A DNA stretch of 64,000 nt from DASXTK01 sp050744325 (GCA_050744325.1 JBOGHK010000064.1:1-64000); one strand, 5' to 3'. Positions 8,695 through 16,522 are shown, numbered from the stretch's first letter. The notes: generated by a model not told the origin, from the sequence alone. Made by a program: numbers and translations.

Positions 8695-9627
8695 CTACCA
8701 GGTGACCTGGTCGCAGCCCCGGTGGTCGTCGGGCTCGACCTGCAACGTGGCGTGGTCGATGGCGTAGCCGTCGCGCAGGACCACCCGGGCCTTGTCGAGG
8801 ACACCGTGGGCGTCGGCCCCGGCCCGCACCATCAGATGCGCGGAAGCGACGTCCATCTCCGAGGTCAGCGTCCAGACGTGCAGATCGTGCACGTCGACTA
8901 CCCCCTCGATGGTGGCCAGTTCGGTGCGCATGGCGTCGATGTCAGTGTCCGGAGGAGCCGCCTGGACCAGGATCCGCACCGCTTCGCCACCCAGTCGCCA
9001 CGCCCGCGGCAGGATGAACAGCCCGACGGCCACGCCGACCACGGGATCAACCCAGTCCCAGCCGGTCAACTGCAGCACGATCGCCGCGACGATCACCCCC
9101 ACCGAGCCCAGCAGGTCGGCCACCACCTCGAGGTAGGCACCCTCGACGTTGAGGCTCTCCCGCGACCCGGACCGCAGCAGCGTGAAGGCCACCACGTTGG
9201 CAACCAGCCCGAGGACGGCGACCACCAGCATCGGAGCACCCAGCACGTCCGCCGGGTCGGTCAGCCGCCGGACGGCCTCGACCACGACATAGGCACCGAC
9301 CAACACCAGCAGGGCCGCGTTGGCGAGCGCGGCCAGGATCTCCAGCCGGTAGAGGCCGAAGGTCCGCTGACCCGTCTCCTGCCCCGCCCGGTCGGCGACG
9401 TGGATGGCGGCCAGCGCCATCGCCAGGCCCACGACGTCGGTGAGCATGTGCCCCGCGTCGGACAGCAGCGCCAGCGACCGGGTCGCGAAGGCGGCGACCG
9501 CTTCGACCAGCATGAACGTCGCCAGGAGTGCGAGCGCAGCCAGCAGACGACCCTTGTGACGTGTACCGGCGCGGGCCGCGGCGGCCCCGTGGTTGTGTCC
9601 CGCGTGTCCGCTGTGTCCGGCAGTCAC
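8695..9627 (-). CDS. Cation diffusion facilitator (CzcD/ZitB-like) metal exporter
   Basis: Proton-coupled divalent metal exporter of the inner membrane. The 310-residue protein starts with a His-rich stretch (GHSGHAGHNHG), then six transmembrane segments. The metal-site motif LLSDAGHMLTD is in TM2 and the matching segment EVVADLLGSVGV is in TM5, followed by a cytosolic domain with VDVHDLHVWTL. The HxxxD form of the TM2 site is typical of Zn/Co/Cd CzcD-like members. The GTG start has AAGGAG 5 nt upstream. It lies 73 nt downstream of cbiX on the same strand, so co-transcription is likely. The placement suggests Co2+ export or buffering, but zinc is equally possible from sequence alone. Confidence 0.9.
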   Translation of the reverse strand: MTAGHSGHAGHNHGAAAARAGTRHKGRLLAALALLATFMLVEAVAAFATRSLALLSDAGHMLTDVVGLAMALAAIHVADRAGQETGQRTFGLYRLEILAALANAALLVLVGAYVVVEAVRRLTDPADVLGAPMLVVAVLGLVANVVAFTLLRSGSRESLNVEGAYLEVVADLLGSVGVIVAAIVLQLTGWDWVDPVVGVAVGLFILPRAWRLGGEAVRILVQAAPPDTDIDAMRTELATIEGVVDVHDLHVWTLTSEMDVASAHLMVRAGADAHGVLDKARVVLRDGYAIDHATLQVEPDDHRGCDQVTW

Positions 9628-9700
9628 CGGACTCCTTCTATCCGAAATCAGGCCGAAGGCGGCGACTTGCGCTCGCTAGCAGCTGGCTAGCAACACCCCA

Positions 9701-10657
9701 CTAACGCAACTCGTGGGCGTGGTGGCGATGTTCGGCGGCCAGGTGGGAGTGCCCGACGCCGCGGGCCTGGCCGACCCGGTCCTCCAACCCGGGGAATGGC
9801 GCCCGGTAGGCGCAGGTATCGCAGCTGTAGACGGGTGCCGCCCGGTCCAGCGCCTGCCGGTAGCGCTCGACGACCACCGGCACGACGCGAGGATCCGGCC
9901 CCAGGTAGCCGGAGTCGACGACCTCGACGCCGGTGCGCTCGCCGAAGGCCGCGACGTCGCCCCGGGCCCGCTCGATCAACCGACCGTTGCAGAGGAACCA
10001 GAACGCCAGCGCGACCTGCCGTAGGCCGAGCCGGTGGGTCACGTCGAGGCCCTCGGGGACCAGTGGCCACGTGACCCCCGTGAACGCCACCTGCACGAAC
10101 GGCGCGGCCGTCCACTCCGCCACCAGCCGAGCGGCGCGGTGGGCCTCGGCGTTCGCGTCGGGATCGGAGGTCCCCCGGGCGACCACGACCAGCGGCAAGC
10201 CACGGCCGCCGACCCCGTCGACCCTGTCGCCGAGCAGCCCGACCAGCTCGCGGGCGACGCCGAGAGGGCTACCGAAGACGATGTCGGTGCGGCGATGGCG
10301 CCGCCGGCCTTCGAGCACCACCGCGGGGACGTCGCTCTTGCCGTGACCGGCGGCGAGCAGCATCAGTGGCAGCACCACCACCCGACCGCACCCATTGGCG
10401 ACCAACCGGTCGAGCACCGGGCCGGCAGGCGGATCGGACATCTCCAGGAACCCGACGTCGACCGCCACGTCGGGCAGCGCCGCGGCGACCCGGTCGCCGA
10501 GGATCTGCATCTCGGCCTCGCTCGCGGGGGAGCGGGACCCATGGCCGACCAACAGCAGCCCCTCGGTCCCGCCGCCTGGCAGCGGTCGTGGCGAGCGGGC
10601 CTGATCGGCGGGTCCTACGGCCGGTCCCGAGCCTCCGGGCAGTCGAACGGCGGTCAC
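9701..10657 (-). CDS. cbiX: Sirohydrochlorin cobaltochelatase CbiX, long form with Cys/His tail
   Basis: Inserts Co2+ into sirohydrochlorin, the early-insertion step. The protein is about 318 residues with two CbiX repeats. The first opens LLLVGHGSRSPASEAEM and contains PLMLLAAGHGKSDVP, and the second contains VVVARGTSDPDANAE. The tail has YSCDTCAYR (a CxxC motif) and a His-rich end (GHSHLAAEHRHHAHE), resembling the metal/Fe-S tail of long CbiX proteins such as that of Bacillus megaterium. The frame extends to 10699, but the GTG at 10657 has TACGTT 8 nt upstream, so I chose that leaderless start. It is divergent from cobB and followed by the CDF exporter. Confidence 0.9.
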   Translation of the reverse strand: MTAVRLPGGSGPAVGPADQARSPRPLPGGGTEGLLLVGHGSRSPASEAEMQILGDRVAAALPDVAVDVGFLEMSDPPAGPVLDRLVANGCGRVVVLPLMLLAAGHGKSDVPAVVLEGRRRHRRTDIVFGSPLGVARELVGLLGDRVDGVGGRGLPLVVVARGTSDPDANAEAHRAARLVAEWTAAPFVQVAFTGVTWPLVPEGLDVTHRLGLRQVALAFWFLCNGRLIERARGDVAAFGERTGVEVVDSGYLGPDPRVVPVVVERYRQALDRAAPVYSCDTCAYRAPFPGLEDRVGQARGVGHSHLAAEHRHHAHELR

Positions 10658-10665
10658 AGCAGGCG

Positions 10666-10671
10666 AACGTA
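10666..10671 (-). promoter_or_regulatory. -10 box TACGTT of cbiX (leaderless)
   Basis: TACGTT on the minus strand sits 8 nt before the GTG at 10657. This decided the cbiX start over the longer frame from 10699. Confidence 0.5.
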
Positions 10672-10721
10672 GCAGCCGACCGAGGGACGGGTGGCACAAC
10701 GTAGGGCACTCCTGGTTGGAG

Positions 10722-10727
10722 TACCGT
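10722..10727 (+). promoter_or_regulatory. -10 box TACCGT of cobB
   Basis: TACCGT lies 9 nt before the cobB ATG at 10737, in the same arrangement as the other leaderless promoters of the window. An alternative reading is a weak ribosome site TTGGAG at 10716-10721. Confidence 0.4.
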
Positions 10728-10736
10728 CGCTCGGCG

Positions 10737-12125
10737 ATGGGTCACGACCGCATGGGCGCCACGCTGGGACCGCGGGTGGTCGTGGCCGGCACCCACTCGG
10801 GGGTGGGCAAGACCACCGTGGCCACCGGGATGCTGGCGGCGTTGCGACGGGCCGGGCATCGCCCCTCGGCCGCGAAGGTCGGGCCGGACTTCATCGACCC
10901 CGGCTACCACTCCCTGGCGTGCGGCCGGCCGCCTCGCAACCTCGACGCCTGGATGTGCGGGACCGGCGTGATCGCGTCCCTGGCCGGCCGCGCGATGACG
11001 CCGGACGCCGACGTGCTGGTGGTCGAGGGGGTGATGGGCCTGTTCGACGGGGCCGGTGACGGTGCGCCGTCGTCCACCGCCGACGTGGCCAAGCTGCTGA
11101 GGGCGCCGGTGCTGCTGGTCGTCGACGCCGCGGCGCTGTCGGGCTCGGTGGCCGCGCTGGTGTCCGGCTACGCCCGCTTCGACCCCGACCTCCGGGTCGC
11201 CGGGGTCGTGCTCAACCGGGTCGGATCCGAGGGCCACGGGATCCTGTTGCGCGAGGCTCTCGCCCCGCTCGACATCCCGGTGGTCGGCGCCCTGCGTCGG
11301 GACGACCGGTTCACCTGGCGGGACCGGCACCTCGGCCTGGTCCCCGTGGTCGAGCAGGCCGACACCGTCGCCCGGTCGCTGGACCAGCTCGCCACGGCGA
11401 TCGCCGAGGCCGTCGACCTGGACGCCGTGCTCCGTCTCGCCCGCGAGGCGCCGACCCTGCGTGTGGGCCCGGTGCCGCTGCCGCGCCGGGTCGCCGCCAG
11501 CACCACCTCACCGTTGCCCGTTGCCGTGGCTGCGGGTGCGGCGTTCAGCTTCACCTACACCGACACCCTCGACGCCCTGGTCGCCGCAGGTCTCGAGCCG
11601 GTCCCGTTCGATCCCCGCCACGACGCTGCTCTGCCCCACGGGGCGTGCGGCCTGCTGGCGGGCGGCGGGTTCCCCGAGGTCCACGGAGCCGAGCTCAGCG
11701 CCAACCGCCCGTTGCTGGCCGACGTGCGGCGTGGGGCGGCGGCCGGCCTGCCCATCTGGGCCGAGTGCGGTGGTCTGTTGTGGCTGTGCCGGTCGCTGGA
11801 CGGCCTCCCGATGGCTGACGTGCTGCCCGCCGACGCCCGGATGACCGACCGCCTGACGTTGGGCTACCGCACCGCCCGGTCCACCGCCGCCTCACCCGTG
11901 GGGCCGGTCGACACGGTGCTGCGCGGCCACGAGTTCCACTACTCGGTGGTCGAGCCCGGGGGCACGGCGCTCGACCTCGAGGCCCGCTGGGGTACCCGTC
12001 CCGACGGCTACGCGACGCCCACGCTGCTTGCCACCTACCTGCATGTCCATCCCGGCGGCGACCCGACCCCCGTGGAGCGATTCGCCCGCGCATGCGTGTC
12101 GCACCGCGCCGGGCCGAGCTGTTGA
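10737..12125 (+). CDS. cobB: Cobyrinic acid a,c-diamide synthase CobB/CbiA
   Basis: Glutamine-dependent amidation of the a and c side chains of (hydrogeno)cobyrinic acid. The 462-residue protein has the N-terminal dethiobiotin-synthetase-like domain with P-loop AGTHSGVGKTTVATG and the family segment KVGPDFIDPGYHSLACGRPPRNLDAWM. The C-terminal amidotransferase-like domain has its nucleophile Cys in PIWAECGGLLWLC, and TYLHVHPG provides the partner His. The start at 10737 gives MGHDRMGATLGPRVVVAG; ATG 10752 is an alternative. It is transcribed divergently from cbiX and ends 49 nt before cobI, which has its own promoter. Confidence 0.95.
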   Translation: MGHDRMGATLGPRVVVAGTHSGVGKTTVATGMLAALRRAGHRPSAAKVGPDFIDPGYHSLACGRPPRNLDAWMCGTGVIASLAGRAMTPDADVLVVEGVMGLFDGAGDGAPSSTADVAKLLRAPVLLVVDAAALSGSVAALVSGYARFDPDLRVAGVVLNRVGSEGHGILLREALAPLDIPVVGALRRDDRFTWRDRHLGLVPVVEQADTVARSLDQLATAIAEAVDLDAVLRLAREAPTLRVGPVPLPRRVAASTTSPLPVAVAAGAAFSFTYTDTLDALVAAGLEPVPFDPRHDAALPHGACGLLAGGGFPEVHGAELSANRPLLADVRRGAAAGLPIWAECGGLLWLCRSLDGLPMADVLPADARMTDRLTLGYRTARSTAASPVGPVDTVLRGHEFHYSVVEPGGTALDLEARWGTRPDGYATPTLLATYLHVHPGGDPTPVERFARACVSHRAGPSC

Positions 12126-12162
12126 CGCTCCCGACTTGGCTCCGGGCGGTTGCCCTATGTCC

Positions 12163-12168
12163 TACCCT
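12163..12168 (+). promoter_or_regulatory. -10 box TACCCT of the cobI operon
   Basis: TACCCT is followed 6 nt later by the GTG start of cobI at 12175. It overlaps CCTA repeats (12154, 12161, 12166) and the palindrome at 12166-12175, so a repressor bound there would block RNA polymerase. Confidence 0.55.
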
Positions 12169-12175
12169 ACGTAGG
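12166..12175. promoter_or_regulatory. Palindrome CCTACGTAGG at the cobI start, candidate RHH operator
   Basis: A perfect 10-bp palindrome overlaps the -10 box and the first base of the cobI start codon. The gene itself encodes an N-terminal ribbon-helix-helix domain, a class that typically binds short TACGTA-like palindromes. Autoregulation is an inference. Confidence 0.5.
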
Positions 12176-13104
12176 TGCGCAAGACGTCGGTCTACCTTCC
12201 CGACCACTTGAAGCGGGCTCTGGCTGCCCGTGCCGCGGCCGTCGGACGGTCGGAGGCCGAGGTGCTGCGGGGTGCGGTCGAGGCGGAGGTGGCAGCAGGG
12301 CACCGGGCGGCACCGCCACCTGCTGCCGACGCGCCGCGTCCTGGGCGCCTGGTCGGTGTGGGCGTCGGCCCGGGCGATCCCGACCTGCTGACCGTGAGGG
12401 CCCTGACTGCGCTACGCCGTGCCGACCGGGTGCTGGCACCGGCGACAGCGCCCGATGCCGTCGGGCGAGCCGAGACCATCGTCCGCCAGGCAGCGCCCGA
12501 CGTGCGGGTCGAGCGGGCGCCGTTCACCATGCATCCCGACCCGGCCGCCCGCGCCGCGGCGATGGGCGAGATCGCTGCCCGCGTGGTGGGTCACCTCGGT
12601 GACGGCGAAGAGGTGGCCTTCATCACCCTCGGCGATCCGCTGACCTACTCGACCTTCTCGGCACTGGCCGACGAGGTGCGGGCTCGACGGCCGGAGTCCA
12701 CCGTCGAGGTCGTGCCCGGGATCATGGCCTTCCAGTCGCTCGCCGCTCGGACGGGCACCACGCTCGTCGACGAGCGGCAACGGCTCAGCGTCCGGACCGC
12801 GCTCGACGGCGAGGACCTCACGGGCGAGCTGGCTCACGAGCTGTCGGACCCCGACCGCACCGTGGTGCTGTACAAGGGTGGCCGGCGCCTGCCCGAGCTG
12901 GCCGCGGTGGCGCGGGCGTGCGGGCGGCTGGACGCAGCGGTCGCCGGCGAGCTGCTGGGCATGACCGGTGAGCGCATCGGGCCCTTGGCCGACCTGGCGT
13001 CCGGCCCGGCCAGCTACCTGGCGACGGTCATCGTCCCGGCGACGGCAGGCGGCGGCTCTGCACCCGAGGCCGCCGTCATCGCCGACGAGGGGCCGAGGCA
13101 ATGA
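12175..13104 (+). CDS. cobI: Precorrin-2 C20-methyltransferase fused to an N-terminal ribbon-helix-helix domain
   Basis: CobI/CbiL methylates precorrin-2 (or its cobalt form) at C20 with SAM. The catalytic part (about residues 56-295) has the tetrapyrrole-methylase start LVGVGVGPGDPDLLTVRAL, the segment AFITLGDPLTYSTFS and the VVPGIMAFQSLA loop. Residues 2-40 (RKTSVYLPDHLKRALAARAAAVGRSEAEVLR) form a CopG-type ribbon-helix-helix DNA-binding domain not needed for catalysis. A short Pro/Ala linker joins them. The frame is continuous from GTG 12175 with no internal ribosome site, so this is a real fusion. The leaderless -10 TACCCT and a palindrome sit at the start, suggesting that the enzyme may repress its own operon. 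It heads the operon to cbiC. Confidence 0.9.
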   Translation: MRKTSVYLPDHLKRALAARAAAVGRSEAEVLRGAVEAEVAAGHRAAPPPAADAPRPGRLVGVGVGPGDPDLLTVRALTALRRADRVLAPATAPDAVGRAETIVRQAAPDVRVERAPFTMHPDPAARAAAMGEIAARVVGHLGDGEEVAFITLGDPLTYSTFSALADEVRARRPESTVEVVPGIMAFQSLAARTGTTLVDERQRLSVRTALDGEDLTGELAHELSDPDRTVVLYKGGRRLPELAAVARACGRLDAAVAGELLGMTGERIGPLADLASGPASYLATVIVPATAGGGSAPEAAVIADEGPRQ

Positions 13105-13169
13105 CGAACGCCCTCCGTTCGGCATCGCCTCAGGCCCGAGACGACGTTCGCCACTGCCTCAGGGTGGCG
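13105..13169 (+). promoter_or_regulatory. Two hairpins in the cobI-cobM intercistronic gap
   Basis: The only sizeable gap (70 nt) inside this operon holds hairpin CGAACG-5 nt-CGTTCG (13105-13121) and hairpin CGCCAC-9 nt-GTGGCG (13149-13169). The second one covers the AGGGTGG ribosome site (13161-13167) of cobM and could modulate its translation. It is too short for a cobalamin riboswitch. Confidence 0.4.
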
Positions 13170-13174
13170 ACAGC

Positions 13175-14197
13175 ATGATCAGCTTCGTCGGAGCCGGACC
13201 GGGAGCAGCGGACCTGATCACGCTGCGGGGGGCCGAGCGCCTCGCCGCGGCGGAGGTGGTGATCTGGGCCAGCTCGCTGGTACCCGAGGCGCTCTTGGCG
13301 CACTGCCCCGCCGAGGCCGAGATCCACGACTCGGCCACGATGACGCTCGAGGACGTCCTCGCCGTCTACGCCGGCCACGACGACGACCGGCCCATCGTGC
13401 GGCTGCACTCCGGCGACCCGTCGCTCTACGGCGCTGTCCAGGAGCAGGTCGACTGGTGCCGCGCCAACAGCCGATCGTGGGAGATCGTCCCGGGCGTGTC
13501 GTCGGTCGCCGCCGCGGCGGCCGTGGCCGAGCACGAGCTGACGATCCCCGGCGTCAGCCAGAGCGTGGTCGTCACCCGGCTGGCGGGGCGCACCTCGACC
13601 TCGATGCCCGCCGCTGAGGGTGTGGGCGCGTTCGCCCGCCACGGCGCCACGATGGCGGTGCTGTTGTCGGCGGCCCGACCGGACGAGCTGCAGTCCGAGC
13701 TGCTCGAGAAGGGCTCCGCCTATCGGCCCGACACGCCGGCGGTGGTCGTCGTGCGGGCGACATGGCCCGACCAGCAGGTGGTCCCGACCACGGTCGGCCG
13801 GCTGGCCGACGACCTGCGGGCCACCGGAGCGACCATGACCGCGCTGGTGTTGGTGGGCGAAGCGCTGGCCGAGCGACCGGTCGACCGACGCAGCCACCTC
13901 TACTCCCCTGGCTACACCACCGCGTACCGTCTGCGGTCCACACCAGGCTCGACCGCGGGCCGCCCGTCCGCCCGCCGGCAGCGCACTCGGCGAGCTCCGG
14001 CGTCGAAGTCGGCTGTGGACCAACCAGATCCGACGCCAGAGCCGGCAACCCCCAGGGCGGGCGCCGCCGAACGCGCCCACGGCCCCCCGCGAGCTCCGGC
14101 GTCGAAGTCGGCTGTGAACCGACCAGATCCGACGCCGGACGGAACGACTCCCGCCACGACCGGCACCGAACCGGGGCACGGCAGGGCGCGGCCATGA
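13175..14197 (+). CDS. cobM: Precorrin-4 C11-methyltransferase CobM with repetitive C-terminal tail
   Basis: SAM-dependent methylation of precorrin-4 (or its cobalt form) at C11. The catalytic domain occupies residues 1-255: start MISFVGAGPGAADLITLRGAERL, then VRLHSGDPSLYGAVQEQ, EIVPGVSSVAAAAA and the terminal LYSPGYTTAYR typical of the family. An extra ~85-residue Pro/Ala/Arg/Thr-rich tail follows, encoded in part by two copies of a 46-bp repeat giving APASKSAV(D/N)(Q/R)PDPTP twice. The tail is probably disordered and unrelated to catalysis. AGGGTGG 7 nt before the ATG is the ribosome site. The stop overlaps the cbiD start (ATGA). Confidence 0.93.
   Translation: MISFVGAGPGAADLITLRGAERLAAAEVVIWASSLVPEALLAHCPAEAEIHDSATMTLEDVLAVYAGHDDDRPIVRLHSGDPSLYGAVQEQVDWCRANSRSWEIVPGVSSVAAAAAVAEHELTIPGVSQSVVVTRLAGRTSTSMPAAEGVGAFARHGATMAVLLSAARPDELQSELLEKGSAYRPDTPAVVVVRATWPDQQVVPTTVGRLADDLRATGATMTALVLVGEALAERPVDRRSHLYSPGYTTAYRLRSTPGSTAGRPSARRQRTRRAPASKSAVDQPDPTPEPATPRAGAAERAHGPPRAPASKSAVNRPDPTPDGTTPATTGTEPGHGRARP
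13992..14136 (+). repeat. Two 46-bp direct repeats with hairpin potential in the cobM tail
   Basis: Copies at 13992-14037 and 14091-14136 differ at only two positions and are offset by 99 nt (33 codons), so the frame is kept. Each begins GAGCTCCGGCGTCG and ends GATCCGACGCC, so GGCGTCG/CGACGCC pair as a stem (9 bp in copy 2). This is a REP-like organisation inside a coding region. Confidence 0.75.
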
Positions 14198-15324
14198 GCG
14201 GCGGGGACCCGAGCACCCGCGAGCCGCCGCTGGCGCCCGAGGTCGCCGGAGCCAAGGGCCTGCGGACCGGCTGGACCACCGGCACCTGTGCCTCCGCCGC
14301 CGCCAAGGCCGCCACCCGCTGGCTGGTCGACGGCACACCGCCGCGCCGGGTCGACGTCGCGCTCCCCTCGGGCCAACGGGTCGACTTCCCCGTGGACGAC
14401 GTCGACGCCGCGGTCCCGCACCGTTGCGCCGTGGTCAAGGACGCGGGCGACGACCCCGACGTGACCCACGGCGCGCACATCACCGCCCACGTCGAACCGG
14501 CCGAACCAGCCGCCCGTTCGGAGAGCGCAGCCCCCGTCGACCTGCGGGGCGGTGACGGCGTCGGGACGGTGACCCTCCCGGGGCTGGGACTGCCGGTCGG
14601 TGGGCCGGCTATCAACCCGGTTCCCCGCCGGATGATCGCCCAGGCCGTCCGCGAAGTGACCGAGGCCAGGGTCGTCGTCACGATCTCGGTGCCTGGCGGA
14701 CAGGCCATGGCCGCCAGGACGTCGAACGACCGGCTCGGCATCGCGGGCGGCATCTCGATCCTGGGGACCACCGGCATCGTCCGCCCGTTCTCCACCGCGA
14801 GCTACCGGGCCAGCGTGGTTCAGCAGGTCGACGTCGCCGCGGCGCAGGGGCAGCGGCATATCGTCCTGTCGACCGGCAGCCGCAGTGACCGAGCCGCACA
14901 GCAGCTGCTGCCGGAGCTGGAGCCCGTGTGCTTCGTCGAGGTCGGCGACTTCACCGGCATCGCCTTGCGCCGTGCCGCCGGAGCCGGTGTCGAACACGTC
15001 ACCTGGGTCGGCATGGCGGGCAAGATCACCAAGCTCGCTGCCGGCGTCCTGATGACCCACTACCGGCGCTCCAAGGTCGACGGCGTGCTGCTGGCGGAGG
15101 TGGCCGAGGCGGTCCGCGCGCCGGCGGCGGTGGTCGAGGCGGCGACCGCCACCGCGACGGCGCGGCACTACGCCGAGGTCTGCCTGGCCCACGACTGCCC
15201 CGAGCCGTTGGCCGAGCTGTGCCGGCGTGCCGCTCGGGCCTGCGAAGCCCATGTGGACGGCACGCTCGCGGTCGAGGTCGTGATGGTCGACTTCGAGGGA
15301 CGGGACATGATCGCCCGTGGCTGA
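14194..15324 (+). CDS. cbiD: Cobalt-precorrin-5B C1-methyltransferase CbiD
   Basis: SAM-dependent methylation at C1 during ring contraction in the anaerobic-type pathway. The 376-residue protein matches CbiD: GLRTGWTTGTCASAAAKAA near residue 25, VKDAGDDPDVTHG, GVGTVTLPGLGLPVGGPAINPVPR, GGISILGTTGIVRPFS and VGMAGKITKLAAGVLMTHYRRSKVD. The ATG overlaps the cobM stop and the end overlaps the GTG of cobL. CbiD is not homologous to CobF, so its presence marks the oxygen-independent (early cobalt) branch, together with cbiG and cbiX. Confidence 0.95.
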   Translation: MSGGDPSTREPPLAPEVAGAKGLRTGWTTGTCASAAAKAATRWLVDGTPPRRVDVALPSGQRVDFPVDDVDAAVPHRCAVVKDAGDDPDVTHGAHITAHVEPAEPAARSESAAPVDLRGGDGVGTVTLPGLGLPVGGPAINPVPRRMIAQAVREVTEARVVVTISVPGGQAMAARTSNDRLGIAGGISILGTTGIVRPFSTASYRASVVQQVDVAAAQGQRHIVLSTGSRSDRAAQQLLPELEPVCFVEVGDFTGIALRRAAGAGVEHVTWVGMAGKITKLAAGVLMTHYRRSKVDGVLLAEVAEAVRAPAAVVEAATATATARHYAEVCLAHDCPEPLAELCRRAARACEAHVDGTLAVEVVMVDFEGRDMIARG

Positions 15325-16522
15325 GCCGTCGCTGCCGCCGGTGGACGTCGTGGGACTGCACGGTGGGCAGTGGTTCGGGCGCGACGCCGAAGCCGCCCTG
15401 CGCGGGGCGGACCTGCTGATCGGGCACGCTCGCCAGTTCTCGCTGCTTCCCCGCGACCTTCCCGGCGAGGCGGTCGAGCTCTGGGGCGACCTGGACGAGG
15501 TGCTCGGGCTCGCGGCACGACGGCGGGCGGCGAGTGACCGCGCGTGCATCCTCGCGGCAGGTGATCCTGGGTTCTTCGGGCTGGTCCGGCTGGCGGCTGC
15601 CCGCCTCGACGAAGGGGCCCTGCGGGTCCACCCCGCACCGTCGTCGATCGCTCTCGCCTTCGCCCGGGTCGGCTGCAACTGGGACGACGCCGTGGTCGCC
15701 TCCGCCCACGGCCGCCCCATCGAGCATGCGGTCGCGGCGGTGCTGGCCCACCCCAAGGTGGCGGTGCTCGTGTCCCGCGACCAGCCTCCCGAGGCCCTCG
15801 GCCGGGCGCTCCACGACGCCGGGTGCGGTGAACGGACGGTCGCCGTGTGCTCTCAGCTGGGCGAGCCGACCGAAGGCGTCGTCCGCACCGACCTGGCAGG
15901 CCTGGCCGCAGGGGCCTTCGATCCCTTGTCGGTGGTGGTGCTGCAGGTTCCGGAGCCCGGCAGTGCCGACCGCGGCATGGGGGTCGCCTGGGGACTGCCC
16001 GACACGGCCTACGCCCATCGGGACGGCATGATCACCAAGGCCGAGGTGCGCGCCGTCGCGCTGGGGAAGCTCCGGCTCCCCCCGACCGGCGTGCTGTGGG
16101 ACGTCGGTGCCGGCAGCGGATCGGTCGCCGTCGAATGCGCCCGGCTGGCTCCGGGTCTGCGGGTGCTCGCCGTGGAGGCCCGCGCCGACGACGCGGCCCG
16201 GCTCCGCGCCAACACCCGGGGTACCGGCGTGGCGGTCGTCGAAGGCTCGGCACCGGAGGCGCTCGCCGACCTACCCGACCCGGACCGGGTGTTCGTCGGT
16301 GGCGGTGGGCTGCCCGTCCTCGACGCGGTGCTGTCCCGACTGCGGCCTGAAGGAGTGGTGGTCGCCACCTACGCCACGCTCGCCACCGCGGCCGCCGCGG
16401 CGGGACGTCTCGGGAACCTGGTGCAGATCCAGGTCAGCCGGGGGGTCGAGGTCGGGCCGGCGGGGTCGCTCCGCCTCGCCGCCGAGAACCCGGTGTTCGT
16501 CTGCTGGGGCCCGCCGCCATGA
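15317..16522 (+). CDS. cobL: Precorrin-6Y C5,15-methyltransferase, CbiE-CbiT fusion (CobL)
   Basis: Bifunctional methylase: the N-terminal CbiE half (about 1-205) methylates C5 and the C-terminal CbiT half (about 225-401) methylates C15 with decarboxylation. CbiE shows the tetrapyrrole methylase pattern (VDVVGLHGGQWFG, ILAAGDPGFFGLVRLAA, VHPAPSSIALAFARVGCNWDDA). CbiT begins DGMITKAEVRAVALGKLRL and has the Rossmann SAM motif LWDVGAGSGSVAVE near residue 258. The 401-residue length is normal for CobL. The GTG start lies inside the end of cbiD (8-nt overlap), and the stop overlaps the cbiGH start. Confidence 0.95.
   Translation: MAEPSLPPVDVVGLHGGQWFGRDAEAALRGADLLIGHARQFSLLPRDLPGEAVELWGDLDEVLGLAARRRAASDRACILAAGDPGFFGLVRLAAARLDEGALRVHPAPSSIALAFARVGCNWDDAVVASAHGRPIEHAVAAVLAHPKVAVLVSRDQPPEALGRALHDAGCGERTVAVCSQLGEPTEGVVRTDLAGLAAGAFDPLSVVVLQVPEPGSADRGMGVAWGLPDTAYAHRDGMITKAEVRAVALGKLRLPPTGVLWDVGAGSGSVAVECARLAPGLRVLAVEARADDAARLRANTRGTGVAVVEGSAPEALADLPDPDRVFVGGGGLPVLDAVLSRLRPEGVVVATYATLATAAAAAGRLGNLVQIQVSRGVEVGPAGSLRLAAENPVFVCWGPPP

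Noticed and set aside
6219..8705. 828-codon frame overlapping the ChlID gene in another phase
   Set aside because: Almost entirely Arg/Gly/Pro; the ChlID frame contains Walker and MIDAS motifs.
13150..13156. GCCACTG, part of the cobalamin-riboswitch B12 box, upstream of cobM
   Set aside because: The gap is only 70 nt and shows none of the other conserved riboswitch elements; the match is better explained as one arm of a small hairpin.
13992..14136. Possible short CRISPR array in cobM
   Set aside because: Only two repeat copies with a coding-phase spacing of 99 nt and no cas genes nearby.
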